A stretch of 64,000 nucleotides of DNA from Tahibacter sp042701255 (GTDB taxonomy: Bacteria; Pseudomonadota; Gammaproteobacteria; Xanthomonadales; Rhodanobacteraceae), in assembly GCF_042701255.1 (NCBI RefSeq), contig NZ_CP170554.1, forward strand, positions 806,001-870,000, given 5' to 3'. This document shows positions 38,864 to 48,168 of the stretch, in pieces. Made by a program: the position numbers and the translations under genes. Positions within the stretch are counted from its first letter, which is position 1. Each line of letters begins with the position of its first letter. The notes under the pieces are model-generated. The model saw nothing but the letters and a program-made list of their open reading frames with translations, was not told the DNA's origin and did no database searches.

Positions 38864-40073
38864 GCGCAGCGACTGCGGCAATGCGTCCCTGCCGCACGGC
38901 TTCGCCGATCGCCGGGCCGGTCAGGCCGCGCGCGACGAAAGGCTTGGCGTCGATCGCTGCGGCCGCGGCGTAGGCCGTGCGCAGCCAGTCGGCCTGCGGA
39001 TAAGGCATTTCGCTCAAGCCCAGACGGCCGCGCTTGTCGGCGCTGCAGACGAGCAGAAACTGTGCGACGCGCTCCTTCTTGCGGAAGCCGTCGAGCTGCT
39101 CGAACAGATCGACGATCGTGCCCGGCCGCAGCTCGAATGCGCGATGCGCCTGCAGGTGCAGGCGGCAGCAGAGCACGGCCAGCTCGACGAATTCGGCCGG
39201 TGGCCGGTAGCGCGCGGCCAGCTCGCGGATCGGTGCGACGCCGCCGCTCTCATGGCCGACGTGCCGGGGCAGCTGGTCGGTCGGTGTCAGCGCCTTGCCG
39301 AGATCGTGCACGAGCGCGCACCAGCCGATCAGCGCATCGCCGGGCGCGAGGCGTGCAGCCATGTCGACCACCATCTCGGTATGGATGCCGGTGTCGACTT
39401 CCGGATGGAACTCGGCGCGCTGCGGTACGCCGTAGAGCGCGTCGATCTGCGGAAACAGCCGCGCCAGTGCGCCGCTGTCGCGCAGCACGCGCAGGAAGGC
39501 CGACGGCTGCGGTTCGGTCAACGCGCGGCGCAATTCGGCCCAGACGCGTTCGGCGACCAGATGATCGACTTCGCCGTTGTCGACCATGGTACGCAGCAGC
39601 GCGGCGGTTTCCGGCGCCAGGGTGAAGCCCAGCGGCGCGTAGCGCGCGGCGAAGCGGGCCACGCGCAGCAGGCGCACCGGATCTTCGACGAATGCATCGG
39701 AGACGTGGCGCAGCACGCGCTGCTGCAGGTCCTGCGCGCCGCCGAACGGGTCGACGAGGCGGCCGTCGGCATCTTCGGCCATTGCGTTGATCGTGAGATC
39801 GCGCCGGCGCAGATCGTCTTCGAGCGTGACCTCGGTGCCGGTGTCGAAGGTGAAACCCGCATAGCCGCGGCCGCTCTTGCGCTCGGTGCGCGCGAGCGCG
39901 TATTCCTCGCCGTTGCGCGGATGCAGGAAAACCGGGAAATCCTTGCCGACCGGTTTATAGCCCAGATCGATCATCTGCTGCGGCGTCGCTCCGACGACGA
40001 CATAGTCGCGGTCGCTCGCCGGCCGGCCCAGCAGGCGGTCGCGCACGGCGCCGCCGACGAGGTAGATCTGCAT
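38832..40073 (-). CDS. cca: CCA-adding tRNA nucleotidyltransferase
   Basis: This is a 413-aa class II enzyme that adds or repairs the CCA end of tRNAs. The head domain has 'MQIYLVGGAVRDRLLGRPAS' followed by the catalytic Asp21 and Asp23 in 'DRDYVVVGA'. 'RRDLTINAMA', 'DPFGGAQDLQQRVLRHV' and 'EDPVRLLRVARFAARY' follow. A C-terminal HD domain ('CALVHDLGKALTP') marks the gammaproteobacterial type with phosphohydrolase activity. I use ATG 40073; the open frame up to 40136 is unrelated. Confidence 0.97.
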   Translation of the reverse strand: MQIYLVGGAVRDRLLGRPASDRDYVVVGATPQQMIDLGYKPVGKDFPVFLHPRNGEEYALARTERKSGRGYAGFTFDTGTEVTLEDDLRRRDLTINAMAEDADGRLVDPFGGAQDLQQRVLRHVSDAFVEDPVRLLRVARFAARYAPLGFTLAPETAALLRTMVDNGEVDHLVAERVWAELRRALTEPQPSAFLRVLRDSGALARLFPQIDALYGVPQRAEFHPEVDTGIHTEMVVDMAARLAPGDALIGWCALVHDLGKALTPTDQLPRHVGHESGGVAPIRELAARYRPPAEFVELAVLCCRLHLQAHRAFELRPGTIVDLFEQLDGFRKKERVAQFLLVCSADKRGRLGLSEMPYPQADWLRTAYAAAAAIDAKPFVARGLTGPAIGEAVRQGRIAAVAALKPPVEARSG

Positions 40074-40268
40074 GACGAGGTTCCTTGTCGGCTCGGGGCG
40101 ATTCCGGTCGTCGAGCTTAGCAGCGCGGACCGGCACCGGCGCAACGCGCCGTGGCGGAATATCGGTGGCGCCCGACGCGCCGCGCCGCGGCGGAAAATCC
40201 GCGTTGGCCGGTGCAATGGCCGGCCTTACACTCCGGTCGCCTTCCTGTCACCGTCGTCAGGATTCACC

Positions 40269-40703
40269 ATGAAGCCGTTCGCACCCTGTCTGCTCGCCCT
40301 TGCCCTGGCCGCCTGTGCGGCCGCGCCGCAAAAGCCGCTTGTGAAGAACGACACTTTGTATCAGCGCCTCGGCGGCGCGGCCGGCGTCGAGGCCGTCGTC
40401 GACGCCTCGCTGCGGCGGATCCACGGCGATCTGCGCATCAACATCTTTTTCGAGAACACCGATCTGCCGGATCTGCGCCGGCTGCTGATCGAGCAGATCT
40501 GCGCGGCAGCCGGCGGACCCTGCACGTATTCCGGCCGCAGCATGGAGGAAGCCCATTCGGGCATGAACCTCAGCGACCGCGACTTCGACGTCTTCGTCGA
40601 AGACCTCGTCGCGGCGATGACCGAGGTCAAGGTCAGCCCGGCCCTGCAGCAGGAAGTGCTCGCGCTGTTCGGGCCGATGCGGCCGCAGGTCGTCGGCCAG
40701 TAG
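40269..40703 (+). CDS. Group I truncated hemoglobin with lipoprotein signal
   Basis: This is a 144-aa protein. Residues 1-16 form a lipoprotein signal with lipobox LAAC (Cys16). The rest is a truncated globin: 'LYQRLGGAAGVEAVVDASLR' (helix B start), 'FFENTDLPDLRRLLIEQICA' (C-E helices) and the heme-proximal His96 in 'SMEEAHSGMNLSDRDFDVF'. The globin would be tethered to a membrane facing the periplasm. Possible roles are oxygen or NO chemistry in the envelope. Convergent with slt, 6 bp apart. Confidence 0.85.
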   Translation: MKPFAPCLLALALAACAAAPQKPLVKNDTLYQRLGGAAGVEAVVDASLRRIHGDLRINIFFENTDLPDLRRLLIEQICAAAGGPCTYSGRSMEEAHSGMNLSDRDFDVFVEDLVAAMTEVKVSPALQQEVLALFGPMRPQVVGQ

Positions 40704-40709
40704 GACAGT

Positions 40710-42782
40710 TCAGCCTTCCGGCGCCGATACCGTCGCCGGCGAGGTCGCCGGTGCGGCGGTCGCGGTCTGCGCCGTCGTGTCGGTAGCCACGGTCGGACAG
40801 ACCACCGGCTTGCGCGGCGTGTCGCCGTCGGGTGCGGCATAGTCCTGGCCGTAGCGCGGCAGCCGTGCGCCGACTGCGAGTGCCTTGCCGTTCAAGCGCC
40901 AGTCGTAAATGACCGAGAACGCGAGCACGCGCGCGACGTATTCGCGCGTTTCCTTGTACGGAATGCTCGCGATGAAGAAGTCCGGCTCGAGCTGGCCGCG
41001 CTGGCCCAGCCAGCGCTCGACCGCGCCGGGACCGGCGTTGTAGGCCGCGCTCGCGAGCCACGGCGCGCCGTTGTAGCGGCCGGCCATCTGCGACAGATAG
41101 CGCGTGCCCAGCGCGATGTTGGTGTCGCCGTGATACAGATCCTCGGCGCGGCTGTAGGCGATGCCGGCGTTCTTGGCGACGCGCGCCGCGGTCGCCGGCA
41201 GCAGCTGCATCAGGCCGTAGGCGTCGGCGCCGGAACGCGCGTCTTCGACCCAGGCGCTTTCGGCGCGGATGATCGCGTAGGTCCAGGCCGGGTCCAGGCC
41301 GGTCTCGTGCGAGGCGCGGCGGATCTGCGGCTCGCGCGCGAGCGGGAAGCGCTGCTCGTAGTAGCGCAGTTCCTCGCCCTTGTTCAGCGCGAACACGGCG
41401 CGGTCGTACCAGCCCTCGCGGTAGGCGAGGTCGGCGGCCAGGCGGCGCTGTTCGGCACTCAGGCGACCCAGCGTGTAGTCCCATTCGCGGCGTGCTTCGC
41501 GGCCTTCGCCGAGCGCGCGCCATTCGAACGCGCGGGCCAGGCCGTAGGCATCGAGCAGGCGCTGTTCCGCTGCGCGGTCCGAGGCCAGGTTCGCCGCGCA
41601 GATCGCGTACGGCCGGTCGGTCCAGTCGGCGGCCAGGAAGCCGTAGAAATTCGCCTCGCCGGCGAGCTTGGCCAGCAGCGCGTCGGCCTCGGGCCTGCGG
41701 TCGAGCTTGCCGAGCACGCGCGCCCGCAGATAGCGCCATTCCTCGTCGGCCTTCTGCTTGTCGCTGAGTGCATCGAGCGCCTGCAGCGCGGCGGTCCAGT
41801 CCGACGCCGCCAGCGCGACGCGCGCACGCCATTCGCGCGTCGCGTCGGTCTGCGCCGCCACCGGCAGATCGGCCAGACGCTTGAGCGCATCGGCGTCGAA
41901 TTCGGTGGCCCGGTACAGCGCGAAAGCCGCGCTGATCTCGCCGCGTTCGGCAGCGCTCCAATGGAAGTGCTTGGCCAGCGCCGCGTAGTTCGCGTCGGCA
42001 CCGCTGGAGTCGCGGCGTGCCTGACGGGCCAGCGCCGCCGCGGCGGCGCGCCGATGGCGGGCGTCGTCGGGCCAGGTCTTGGCCTGTTTCAGCGCCGCGG
42101 CCGGATCGCGCAATGCGGCGGCCAGATGGCCGGCGGCCGGGCGTTCCGCGGCCGGCAGTCGCGGCGCGAGCGCATCGACGATGGCGGCCTTGCCCGCGGC
42201 CAGGCCGCGGTCGATGCGCTGCCAGAGCTTGGCCGTGTCGAGCAGCTTGTTCTGTGCGGCCCAGTCCAGCGCCGGATCGCAGGCGCCCGGCAGCGGCTTG
42301 TCCTCGTTCCAGAGCGCTTCGAGATCTTCCTGCCAGTTCAAGGTGCCGCCGCCGGCCAGGCGTGCGTTCAGCGCGTGGCAGCGCAGCTCGCGATCGCTGC
42401 TGTCGACATAGACGGCGAGGAAATCGCTCCACTGTTTCTTGTCGGCGCGCTGCAGCAGCCACGACTTGCGCAGATCGACCGCCGGCAGCGCATCGGGCCA
42501 GGCGGCAATGAAGGCTTTGAGATCGTCGGGGGACAGCTTGGCCAGGTCGCGGCCCAGCTCGCGCGCCTGCAATGCCGGCAGCAGCGGATAGTCGGCCAGC
42601 TGCGCGGCTTCGGCCTTCCAGTCGCGGCCGCGTTCTATTGCGTCGAGGGCGCGGCGGAACGCCTGGCGTTCCTGGCTGCGGTCGGCGCCGAGCGCACAGA
42701 CCGGCAGCAGGGCGAGAACACAGAGCAGACGGCACGACCAAAGTCGGCGGCGAAAACGCGGAAACGGGCTTGCGCGAGACAT
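40710..42782 (-). CDS. slt: Soluble lytic murein transglycosylase
   Basis: This is a 690-aa periplasmic enzyme. A signal peptide (1-33) precedes a long alpha-helical superhelical ring (about 40-480). The catalytic SLT domain (about 485-630) has the general acid Glu508 in 'TYAIIRAESAWVEDARSGAD', then 'AYGLMQLLPATA' and 'WLASAAYNAGPGAVERWL'. It cleaves the MurNAc-GlcNAc bond and leaves 1,6-anhydro ends, the substrate route into AmpG and AnmK. The C-terminal 45 residues are a Thr/Ala/Pro-rich tail not usual for Slt70. Confidence 0.95.
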   Translation of the reverse strand: MSRASPFPRFRRRLWSCRLLCVLALLPVCALGADRSQERQAFRRALDAIERGRDWKAEAAQLADYPLLPALQARELGRDLAKLSPDDLKAFIAAWPDALPAVDLRKSWLLQRADKKQWSDFLAVYVDSSDRELRCHALNARLAGGGTLNWQEDLEALWNEDKPLPGACDPALDWAAQNKLLDTAKLWQRIDRGLAAGKAAIVDALAPRLPAAERPAAGHLAAALRDPAAALKQAKTWPDDARHRRAAAAALARQARRDSSGADANYAALAKHFHWSAAERGEISAAFALYRATEFDADALKRLADLPVAAQTDATREWRARVALAASDWTAALQALDALSDKQKADEEWRYLRARVLGKLDRRPEADALLAKLAGEANFYGFLAADWTDRPYAICAANLASDRAAEQRLLDAYGLARAFEWRALGEGREARREWDYTLGRLSAEQRRLAADLAYREGWYDRAVFALNKGEELRYYEQRFPLAREPQIRRASHETGLDPAWTYAIIRAESAWVEDARSGADAYGLMQLLPATAARVAKNAGIAYSRAEDLYHGDTNIALGTRYLSQMAGRYNGAPWLASAAYNAGPGAVERWLGQRGQLEPDFFIASIPYKETREYVARVLAFSVIYDWRLNGKALAVGARLPRYGQDYAAPDGDTPRKPVVCPTVATDTTAQTATAAPATSPATVSAPEG

Positions 42783-43052
42783 GGGCGGATCTTAGTGTCC
42801 CGGCGCCCGAGTACCAACAGCTGTTGCGGCGATTTGCCGGGTTTTTTCGCGGTTTTTCCGCAAATGAACCGCTGAGCCGGTCGGAATGCGGCCTCGCACC
42901 GCCATGCTTCGCGATGCAGATCGCGCGCGCGCCGCCGATGGCGGCGTGTCGCACGGACGGCCCGAGCAGCAGGCAGCGTACCGCGGACCGTTGTTCGATC
43001 TTTCCACTCTGCCGCAGCGCGCGAATGCCGCCGGCGCCGGCCAAGGATTCGC

Positions 43053-43859
43053 ATGATTCTCGACATCGCTCTGTACGCCGCCATCGGCGCCGCCGCCGGC
43101 CTGCTCGCCGGTCTGCTCGGCGTCGGCGGTGGACTCATCATCGTCGCCGCGCTGGCCTGGCTGCTGCCGCTGCGCGGATTTCCGCCCGATCACGTCATGC
43201 ACATCGCGCTGGCGACCTCACTGGCCAGCATCATCCTGACCTCGATCTCCTCCACGCGCGCGCACTGGAAGCGCGGCAGCGTGCTCTGGCCCAGCGTGAA
43301 GGCGCTGGCGCCGGGCCTGGTGCTCGGCGGGCTCGGCGGCGCGCAGCTCGCGAGCCATCTGCCGAGCAGCGCATTGCGCATCTTCGTCGCGGTGTACTGC
43401 CTGATCGCCGCGGCGCAGCTGCGCTTCGGCCAGGTCAGGCAGGGCCGTGCCGAAACCGACGAACCGCCGCGCGGCCCACTGCTGTTCGGTGCCGGCATCG
43501 CGATCGGCATCCTCGCCGCGCTGGTCGGCATCGGCGGCGGCAGCATGACGGTGCCGCTGCTGGTGTGGCTCGGCGTCGCACCGGTGCGTGCCGTCGGCAC
43601 TTCGGCCGCCTGCGGTTTCGCGATCGCCGTGGCCAGCGCGCTCGGCTTCGTCTACGGCGGCCACGCGGCCGCGGCGGATCTGCCGGCCGGCAGCCTCGGC
43701 TTCGTCTATCTGCCGGCCGTCGCCGGTATCGCGCTCGCGTCGATCCTCGTCGCACCGCAGGGCGTGCGCCTGGCTCACGCCCTGTCGGGAGCGGCGCTCA
43801 AGCAGGTTTTCGCCGCGTTCCTGGTCCTCATGGGACTGGTCGTCGCGTTCAGCGGCTGA
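43053..43859 (+). CDS. TSUP/TauE-SafE family membrane transporter
   Basis: This is a 268-aa inner-membrane protein with about eight helices in two homologous halves. The repeated family motif is visible as 'AAAGLLAGLLGVGGGLIIVA' near the N-terminus and 'GILAALVGIGGGSMTVPLLV' in the second half. Relatives move sulfite, sulfoacetate or other small organosulfur anions; the substrate here is unknown. The gene is monocistronic, with 270 bp of non-coding DNA upstream. Confidence 0.92.
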   Translation: MILDIALYAAIGAAAGLLAGLLGVGGGLIIVAALAWLLPLRGFPPDHVMHIALATSLASIILTSISSTRAHWKRGSVLWPSVKALAPGLVLGGLGGAQLASHLPSSALRIFVAVYCLIAAAQLRFGQVRQGRAETDEPPRGPLLFGAGIAIGILAALVGIGGGSMTVPLLVWLGVAPVRAVGTSAACGFAIAVASALGFVYGGHAAAADLPAGSLGFVYLPAVAGIALASILVAPQGVRLAHALSGAALKQVFAAFLVLMGLVVAFSG

Positions 43860-44174
43860 GGCCTCGGCCGGCTCCGATCCGGCGACCGGCGGAGCGGCAT
43901 TCCCACCTGCACAGCGGTGTTCAGGCCCGTGACCAACCGCTCTAGTCAAGTCCGGACAAAGTGTTTTACATTCCCTTAACGCCTCGCGCGGAAAACCGCC
44001 AAACGGGGTGTTAAGGGAGCTGCAGGCTCCAGTCGTCGTTGTCCGGGGGGACGGCGCCGACCAGGGCAATCCGGATGGCACAGTCACGGCAGGCGCGTCG
44101 GCGCTGCGGGGCCAGGCTGCGCCCGCCGGTAAATCCAATAACTCGGTTTTCGGGTCACCTACTGGGAGTTACCG
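43860..44174. other. Non-coding region upstream of the TonB receptor gene
   Basis: No gene is visible in these 315 bp. The part at 43940-44030 is less GC-rich and contains an inverted repeat (listed separately), so it is probably the promoter/operator region of the receptor gene. Confidence 0.6.
43974..44018. promoter_or_regulatory. Inverted repeat, possible operator or leader hairpin
   Basis: CCCTTAAC (43974-43981) is matched by GTTAAGGG (44011-44018), and pairing extends 2 bp inwards past one mismatch. Spacing between arm centres is 37 bp, about three and a half helical turns. It sits about 160 bp ahead of the receptor start. Confidence 0.4.
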
Positions 44175-47066
44175 ATGAAAGTGCTGCACCGTCACAAGCT
44201 CGCCTTGAGCATTCATGTCCTCACCGTCGCGCTGCTGGCCGGCGTGGCTCAGCCGGTGCTCGCGCAAGGCGACCGCTCCGGCGACGACACCACCAAGCTC
44301 GAAGCCGTCGAAGTCACGGGTTCGCGCATCAAGAAGGCCGAGCTCGAAGGCCAGACGCCCGTGGTCACGATCACGGCGCGCGACATCGAAGCGACCGGCC
44401 TGGGCTCCATCGGCGACGTGATCCAGCGCCTTTCGGTCAGCGGTTCCTCGCTCAACACCAAATTCAACTCGGCCGGCAACTTCGGTTTCCCGGCTGACGG
44501 CGGCGGCGTGGGCTCCGGCTCGACGACGATCTCGCTGCGCAACATCGGCGCCAAGCGCACCCTCGTGCTCGTCGACGGCCTGCGCTGGGTCAACGAATCC
44601 TCGGGCTCGGGCGTGTCGGCCGCGGTCGACCTCAACACCATCCCGTCCAGCGCGGTCGAGCGCATCGAGATCCTGACCGACGGCGCTTCGTCGCTGTACG
44701 GTTCCGACGCGATCTCCGGCGTCATCAACATCATCACCAAGCGCAAGTCCGAAGGTCTCAGCGCCAACATCTCCTACGGCGACTATTCCAAGGACGGCGG
44801 CGAAACCACCTCCGGCAACCTGTCGCTCGGCGGCAGCACCGACCGCCTCGAATTCTTCCTCGACATCAGCCACTACGAGCAGAAGTCGATCAGCTCGGCG
44901 GTGTGGGACCAGTCCTCGTTCCCGACGCCGGGCGCCGGCCTGTTCGGCGGCAGCTCCTACATTCCGTACACGCGCACGATCTTCTCTGCGCCGAACGGCG
45001 AAACCTACGGCGGCCTCTGCCCCGGCGGCACCTGCAACATCACCGCGAACGGCACGACCACCGGCGTGCAGCCGTTCCCGGGCGGCTTCCACCGCTTCAC
45101 CAATGCCGACCGCTTCAACTTCGCGCCGTACAACCTGCTGCTGACGCCGAGCAATCGTGACGGTCTGTTCGGTCAGGCGCGTTACAAGATCGCCGACAAC
45201 GTCAGCTTCTACATCAAGGGCAGCTACACCCAGCGCGAGTCGGTCAACCAGGCCGCGCCGGAACCGATCGGTCTGGGCTCGGCGCTGAACACCAGCGACC
45301 TCGGCCTGATCACCGGCGTCGACGCGACCAACCCGTACAACCCGTTCGGCTTCACCCTGGATCCGAACTCGAACCTGATCGGTCTCGGCCGCCGTCCGGT
45401 CGAGGGCGGTCCGCGCATCTTCAAGCAGGAAGTCGACACGCGTTACTTCGCGACCGGTCTGGAAGGCAGCTTCGGCGCCGGCAACCGCGACTTCTACTGG
45501 GACGTCAACTACGTCAACAGCGACAACAAGGCGACGCAGACGGTCCGCGGCACCTACAACATCGCGCACATCGCCCGCGCGCTCGGCCCGATCGCCGACT
45601 GTACCGGCCCCTGCGTGCCGCTGAACATCTTCGGCGGCCCGGGTTCGATCACCCAGTCCATGCTCGACTACATCGGCTTCATCGAGCAGGACCGCAGCAA
45701 GAACTCGCTGGAAGTGTGGTCGGCCAACCTGTCGGGCGACCTGTTCGAACTGCCGGCCGGCTCGCTCGCGTTCGCTGCGGGCTACGAGCACCGCAAGCAG
45801 GAAGGTTTCTACACGCCGGACGCAATCGTCGTCGCCGGCGAAGGCAACGGCGTGCCGTCGCTGCCGACCGCGGGCGAATACAAGGTCAACGAGTACTACC
45901 TCGAACTCAACGCGCCGCTGCTCAAGGACGTCTCGGGCGCCAAGAGCCTCGACCTGTCGGTGGCTTCGCGCTATTCCGACTACTCCACGTTCGGCGGCAC
46001 GACCAACAACAAGATCGGCCTGCGCTGGCAGCCGACCGACGACCTGACCCTGCGCGGTACCTGGGCCGAAGGCTTCCGTGCGCCGTCGATCGGTGAGCTG
46101 TACGGCTCGCCGGCGCGCTTCGACGCGCAGATCTCCGATCCCTGCAACGGCGCGACCGGCCAGGCCGCGGCGAACTGCATCGCGCAGGGCGTGGCGAATC
46201 CGGCCACGTTCGAACAGGCCAATACGCAGATCTCCACGCGTACCGGCGGCAACCTCGCACTGACGCCGGAAACCTCGAAGTCGATCACCGCCGGCGTCGT
46301 CTACAGCCCGAGCTGGGCCGAGAACACGAGCTGGGCGCAGAAGCTCGACTTCGATCTGACCTTCTGGAAGATCAAGGTCGAAGACGCGATCCAGGCACCG
46401 GATGCGCAGACCCAGCTCGACCGCTGCGTCGCGTCGAACTCGCCGGTGTTCTGCAACGGCATCGTGCGCGGCACCTCGGGCGACATCATCAGCTTCTCCA
46501 ACACGCTGACCAACCTCGGCACGATCGACACGCGCGGCTACGACATCGGCGTGAACTGGTCCAGCCCGGATTGGGGCTTCGGCACTCTGGGCGCCTCGCT
46601 GTCGACGACCTACGTCGACAAGTATACGGCGACGTCGCGTGACACGGGTCTGGCCGAGCCGCTGACCGTCGGCGTCGAAACCGCCGACCGTGCGATCAAC
46701 AAGTGGCGCACGACGGCCAGCCTGAGCTGGGCTTCGGAATCCTGGAGCGCCCGCTGGACTGCGCGTTACCTGTCGAGCCTGACCGAGCAGTGCAACCCGG
46801 ATCTGACCGAAGTCGGCGCCGTCTGCAGCAGCCCGAACGCGGACCTCAGCGGCGGCACCAACCATCTCGGCGCGACCACGTTCCACGACCTGCGCGTGAA
46901 CTGGAAGGTGCCGGTCGGCTTCGACTTCACCCTGTCGGCCGGCGTCAACAACCTGTTCGCGAAGGATCCGCCGATCTGCGTGTCCTGCTCGCTCAACGGT
47001 TACGACGCGGGTACCTACGATCTGCCGGGCCGCTACACCTACGTCCAGGCCGGCGTGAAGTTCTAA
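44175..47066 (+). CDS. TonB-dependent outer-membrane receptor
   Basis: This is a 963-aa receptor. A signal peptide (about 1-30, ending VLAQ) precedes a TonB-box-like stretch 'KLEAVEVTGSRIKKAELEG'. The plug domain (about 50-165) contains 'TTISLRNIGAKRTLVLVDGL' and 'ASSLYGSDAISGVINIITKR'. The remaining 790 residues are a 22-strand beta-barrel ending in aromatic 'YTYVQAGVKF' as required for BAM assembly. There is no N-terminal STN domain, so it is not a transducer. The large Oar-like architecture is common in Xanthomonadales for uptake of sugars or peptides. It is followed by a strong terminator, so it is monocistronic. Confidence 0.95.
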   Translation: MKVLHRHKLALSIHVLTVALLAGVAQPVLAQGDRSGDDTTKLEAVEVTGSRIKKAELEGQTPVVTITARDIEATGLGSIGDVIQRLSVSGSSLNTKFNSAGNFGFPADGGGVGSGSTTISLRNIGAKRTLVLVDGLRWVNESSGSGVSAAVDLNTIPSSAVERIEILTDGASSLYGSDAISGVINIITKRKSEGLSANISYGDYSKDGGETTSGNLSLGGSTDRLEFFLDISHYEQKSISSAVWDQSSFPTPGAGLFGGSSYIPYTRTIFSAPNGETYGGLCPGGTCNITANGTTTGVQPFPGGFHRFTNADRFNFAPYNLLLTPSNRDGLFGQARYKIADNVSFYIKGSYTQRESVNQAAPEPIGLGSALNTSDLGLITGVDATNPYNPFGFTLDPNSNLIGLGRRPVEGGPRIFKQEVDTRYFATGLEGSFGAGNRDFYWDVNYVNSDNKATQTVRGTYNIAHIARALGPIADCTGPCVPLNIFGGPGSITQSMLDYIGFIEQDRSKNSLEVWSANLSGDLFELPAGSLAFAAGYEHRKQEGFYTPDAIVVAGEGNGVPSLPTAGEYKVNEYYLELNAPLLKDVSGAKSLDLSVASRYSDYSTFGGTTNNKIGLRWQPTDDLTLRGTWAEGFRAPSIGELYGSPARFDAQISDPCNGATGQAAANCIAQGVANPATFEQANTQISTRTGGNLALTPETSKSITAGVVYSPSWAENTSWAQKLDFDLTFWKIKVEDAIQAPDAQTQLDRCVASNSPVFCNGIVRGTSGDIISFSNTLTNLGTIDTRGYDIGVNWSSPDWGFGTLGASLSTTYVDKYTATSRDTGLAEPLTVGVETADRAINKWRTTASLSWASESWSARWTARYLSSLTEQCNPDLTEVGAVCSSPNADLSGGTNHLGATTFHDLRVNWKVPVGFDFTLSAGVNNLFAKDPPICVSCSLNGYDAGTYDLPGRYTYVQAGVKF

Positions 47067-47096
47067 GCACGCCGCTGCAGTACAGAGGGGGAATCG

Positions 47097-47125
47097 CCGG
47101 GCCGCGCAAGCGGCCCGGTTTTTTT
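47097..47125 (+). terminator. Intrinsic terminator after the TonB receptor
   Basis: A 9-bp stem CCGGGCCGC / GCGGCCCGG with a GCAA loop is followed by TTTTTTT. It lies 31 bp past the receptor stop. Confidence 0.92.
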
Positions 47126-47373
47126 GCGCCGCAGCGATCATCGTCGGCAATGCGGCGCACGGCCTTGCCCGCGCTGCGGCATGGGCGAGGTATCCGCGCG
47201 CGGCCTACGTACGCAGCCGTCCGCGTGCATCGCGTGCGACGCGCAGTCAGCGTTGCGTACAGCGGCAATGCCGGTCGCAATCGTCGCGCGCCGTAGCGCA
47301 ATCACTGCTTGTCGTGGTTGCGGTTTGTGCTAAGTTGCTCGCAAAGGTCTCCCCCGGCAGTGCGGAGGTCGTC
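47126..47373. other. Non-coding region before the helical periplasmic protein
   Basis: I see no gene here. A plausible sigma70 promoter ends it: TTGTCG at 47309-47314 and TAAGTT at 47331-47336 with a 16-bp spacer, about 38 bp ahead of the ATG at 47374. Confidence 0.4.
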
Positions 47374-47964
47374 ATGCGACCGTTACACCTGCAATTGTCT
47401 GTGTTAGTCCTGGCCTGTGCGTTTCCGCTGCTGGCCACAGCGCAATCGGCCGCTCCGTCGGCCGCAACGGCGAAAGCCGACGCCGAGGTCGCCCTGGCCG
47501 TGGCCGATCTCGATCTCTACCAGCGCGGCCTGCAACTCGAAATCGAAGCGTTGAAGCTTGCGCAGCAGCGCCTGCAAAGCGCTCGCGACGCCCGCGACGA
47601 CGTATCCGAAAGCGCGGCGCTGCAGCCGGTGCTCACGCGCCAGTACGAGCGCAACGCGGCCAAGGCACTCAATGTCGACCTGCGCCGCTATCGCGACGTC
47701 AAACGCCGCTTCGGCGACATGCTCGTGCTCGGCGAATACATCGACCAGCTCAACGCGCAGCTCGAACAGCTGCACCAGAGCGGCATGAGCACCAAGCAGC
47801 GCGCCGACCAGCGCAAGGCGCTCGAAGATGCGCGCGCCAAGGCCGTCGATCCGTATGCCGTGCTCGACGTCGCGCTGCGCGACGCGCTGAAACAGCGTGC
47901 CGATGCGCTCATGCGTCTGCGCGTCGACAACCGCGATCTCGTGCAGGAACTCACGAGCCGCTGA
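47374..47964 (+). CDS. Unrecognised periplasmic helical protein
   Basis: This is a 196-aa protein with a signal peptide (1-24, ending in ATAQS). After a short Ala/Ser linker it is almost wholly helical and charged, rich in Ala, Leu, Arg, Asp and Gln, with stretches such as 'LQLEIEALKLAQQRLQSARD' and 'YIDQLNAQLEQLHQSGMS' that look like coiled coil. I recognise no family or catalytic motif. The ATG at 47374 has GGAGG upstream ('tgcggaggtcgtc'). It appears to be transcribed alone. Confidence 0.7.
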   Translation: MRPLHLQLSVLVLACAFPLLATAQSAAPSAATAKADAEVALAVADLDLYQRGLQLEIEALKLAQQRLQSARDARDDVSESAALQPVLTRQYERNAAKALNVDLRRYRDVKRRFGDMLVLGEYIDQLNAQLEQLHQSGMSTKQRADQRKALEDARAKAVDPYAVLDVALRDALKQRADALMRLRVDNRDLVQELTSR

Positions 47965-48168
47965 GGACTGACGCGGCGGCCTGCCCGACGCAGGCCGCCG
48001 CGAATCGCGACCGGTCGCGTTCCGCGATCGCAGGCGGGATATCCGTGCGCGAATCGCCGGCGCGGACCTGTTCAAGCGCAAGCGAAAACCATGACCGGCG
48101 GCGCAAGGCCGCCGGCGATCATGCCGAATCGATGATTGCGGGAATCCGGGCAGCGGCCGATGCGGCGC

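Noticed and set aside
41130..42875. 581-codon plus-strand open frame over slt
   Set aside because: The transglycosylase on the minus strand has catalytic motifs and a signal peptide. The plus-strand frame has none.
44169..47150. 993-codon open frame antisense to the TonB receptor
   Set aside because: The receptor on the plus strand has a signal peptide, plug and barrel end. The antisense product is Val/Arg/Glu-rich without motifs.
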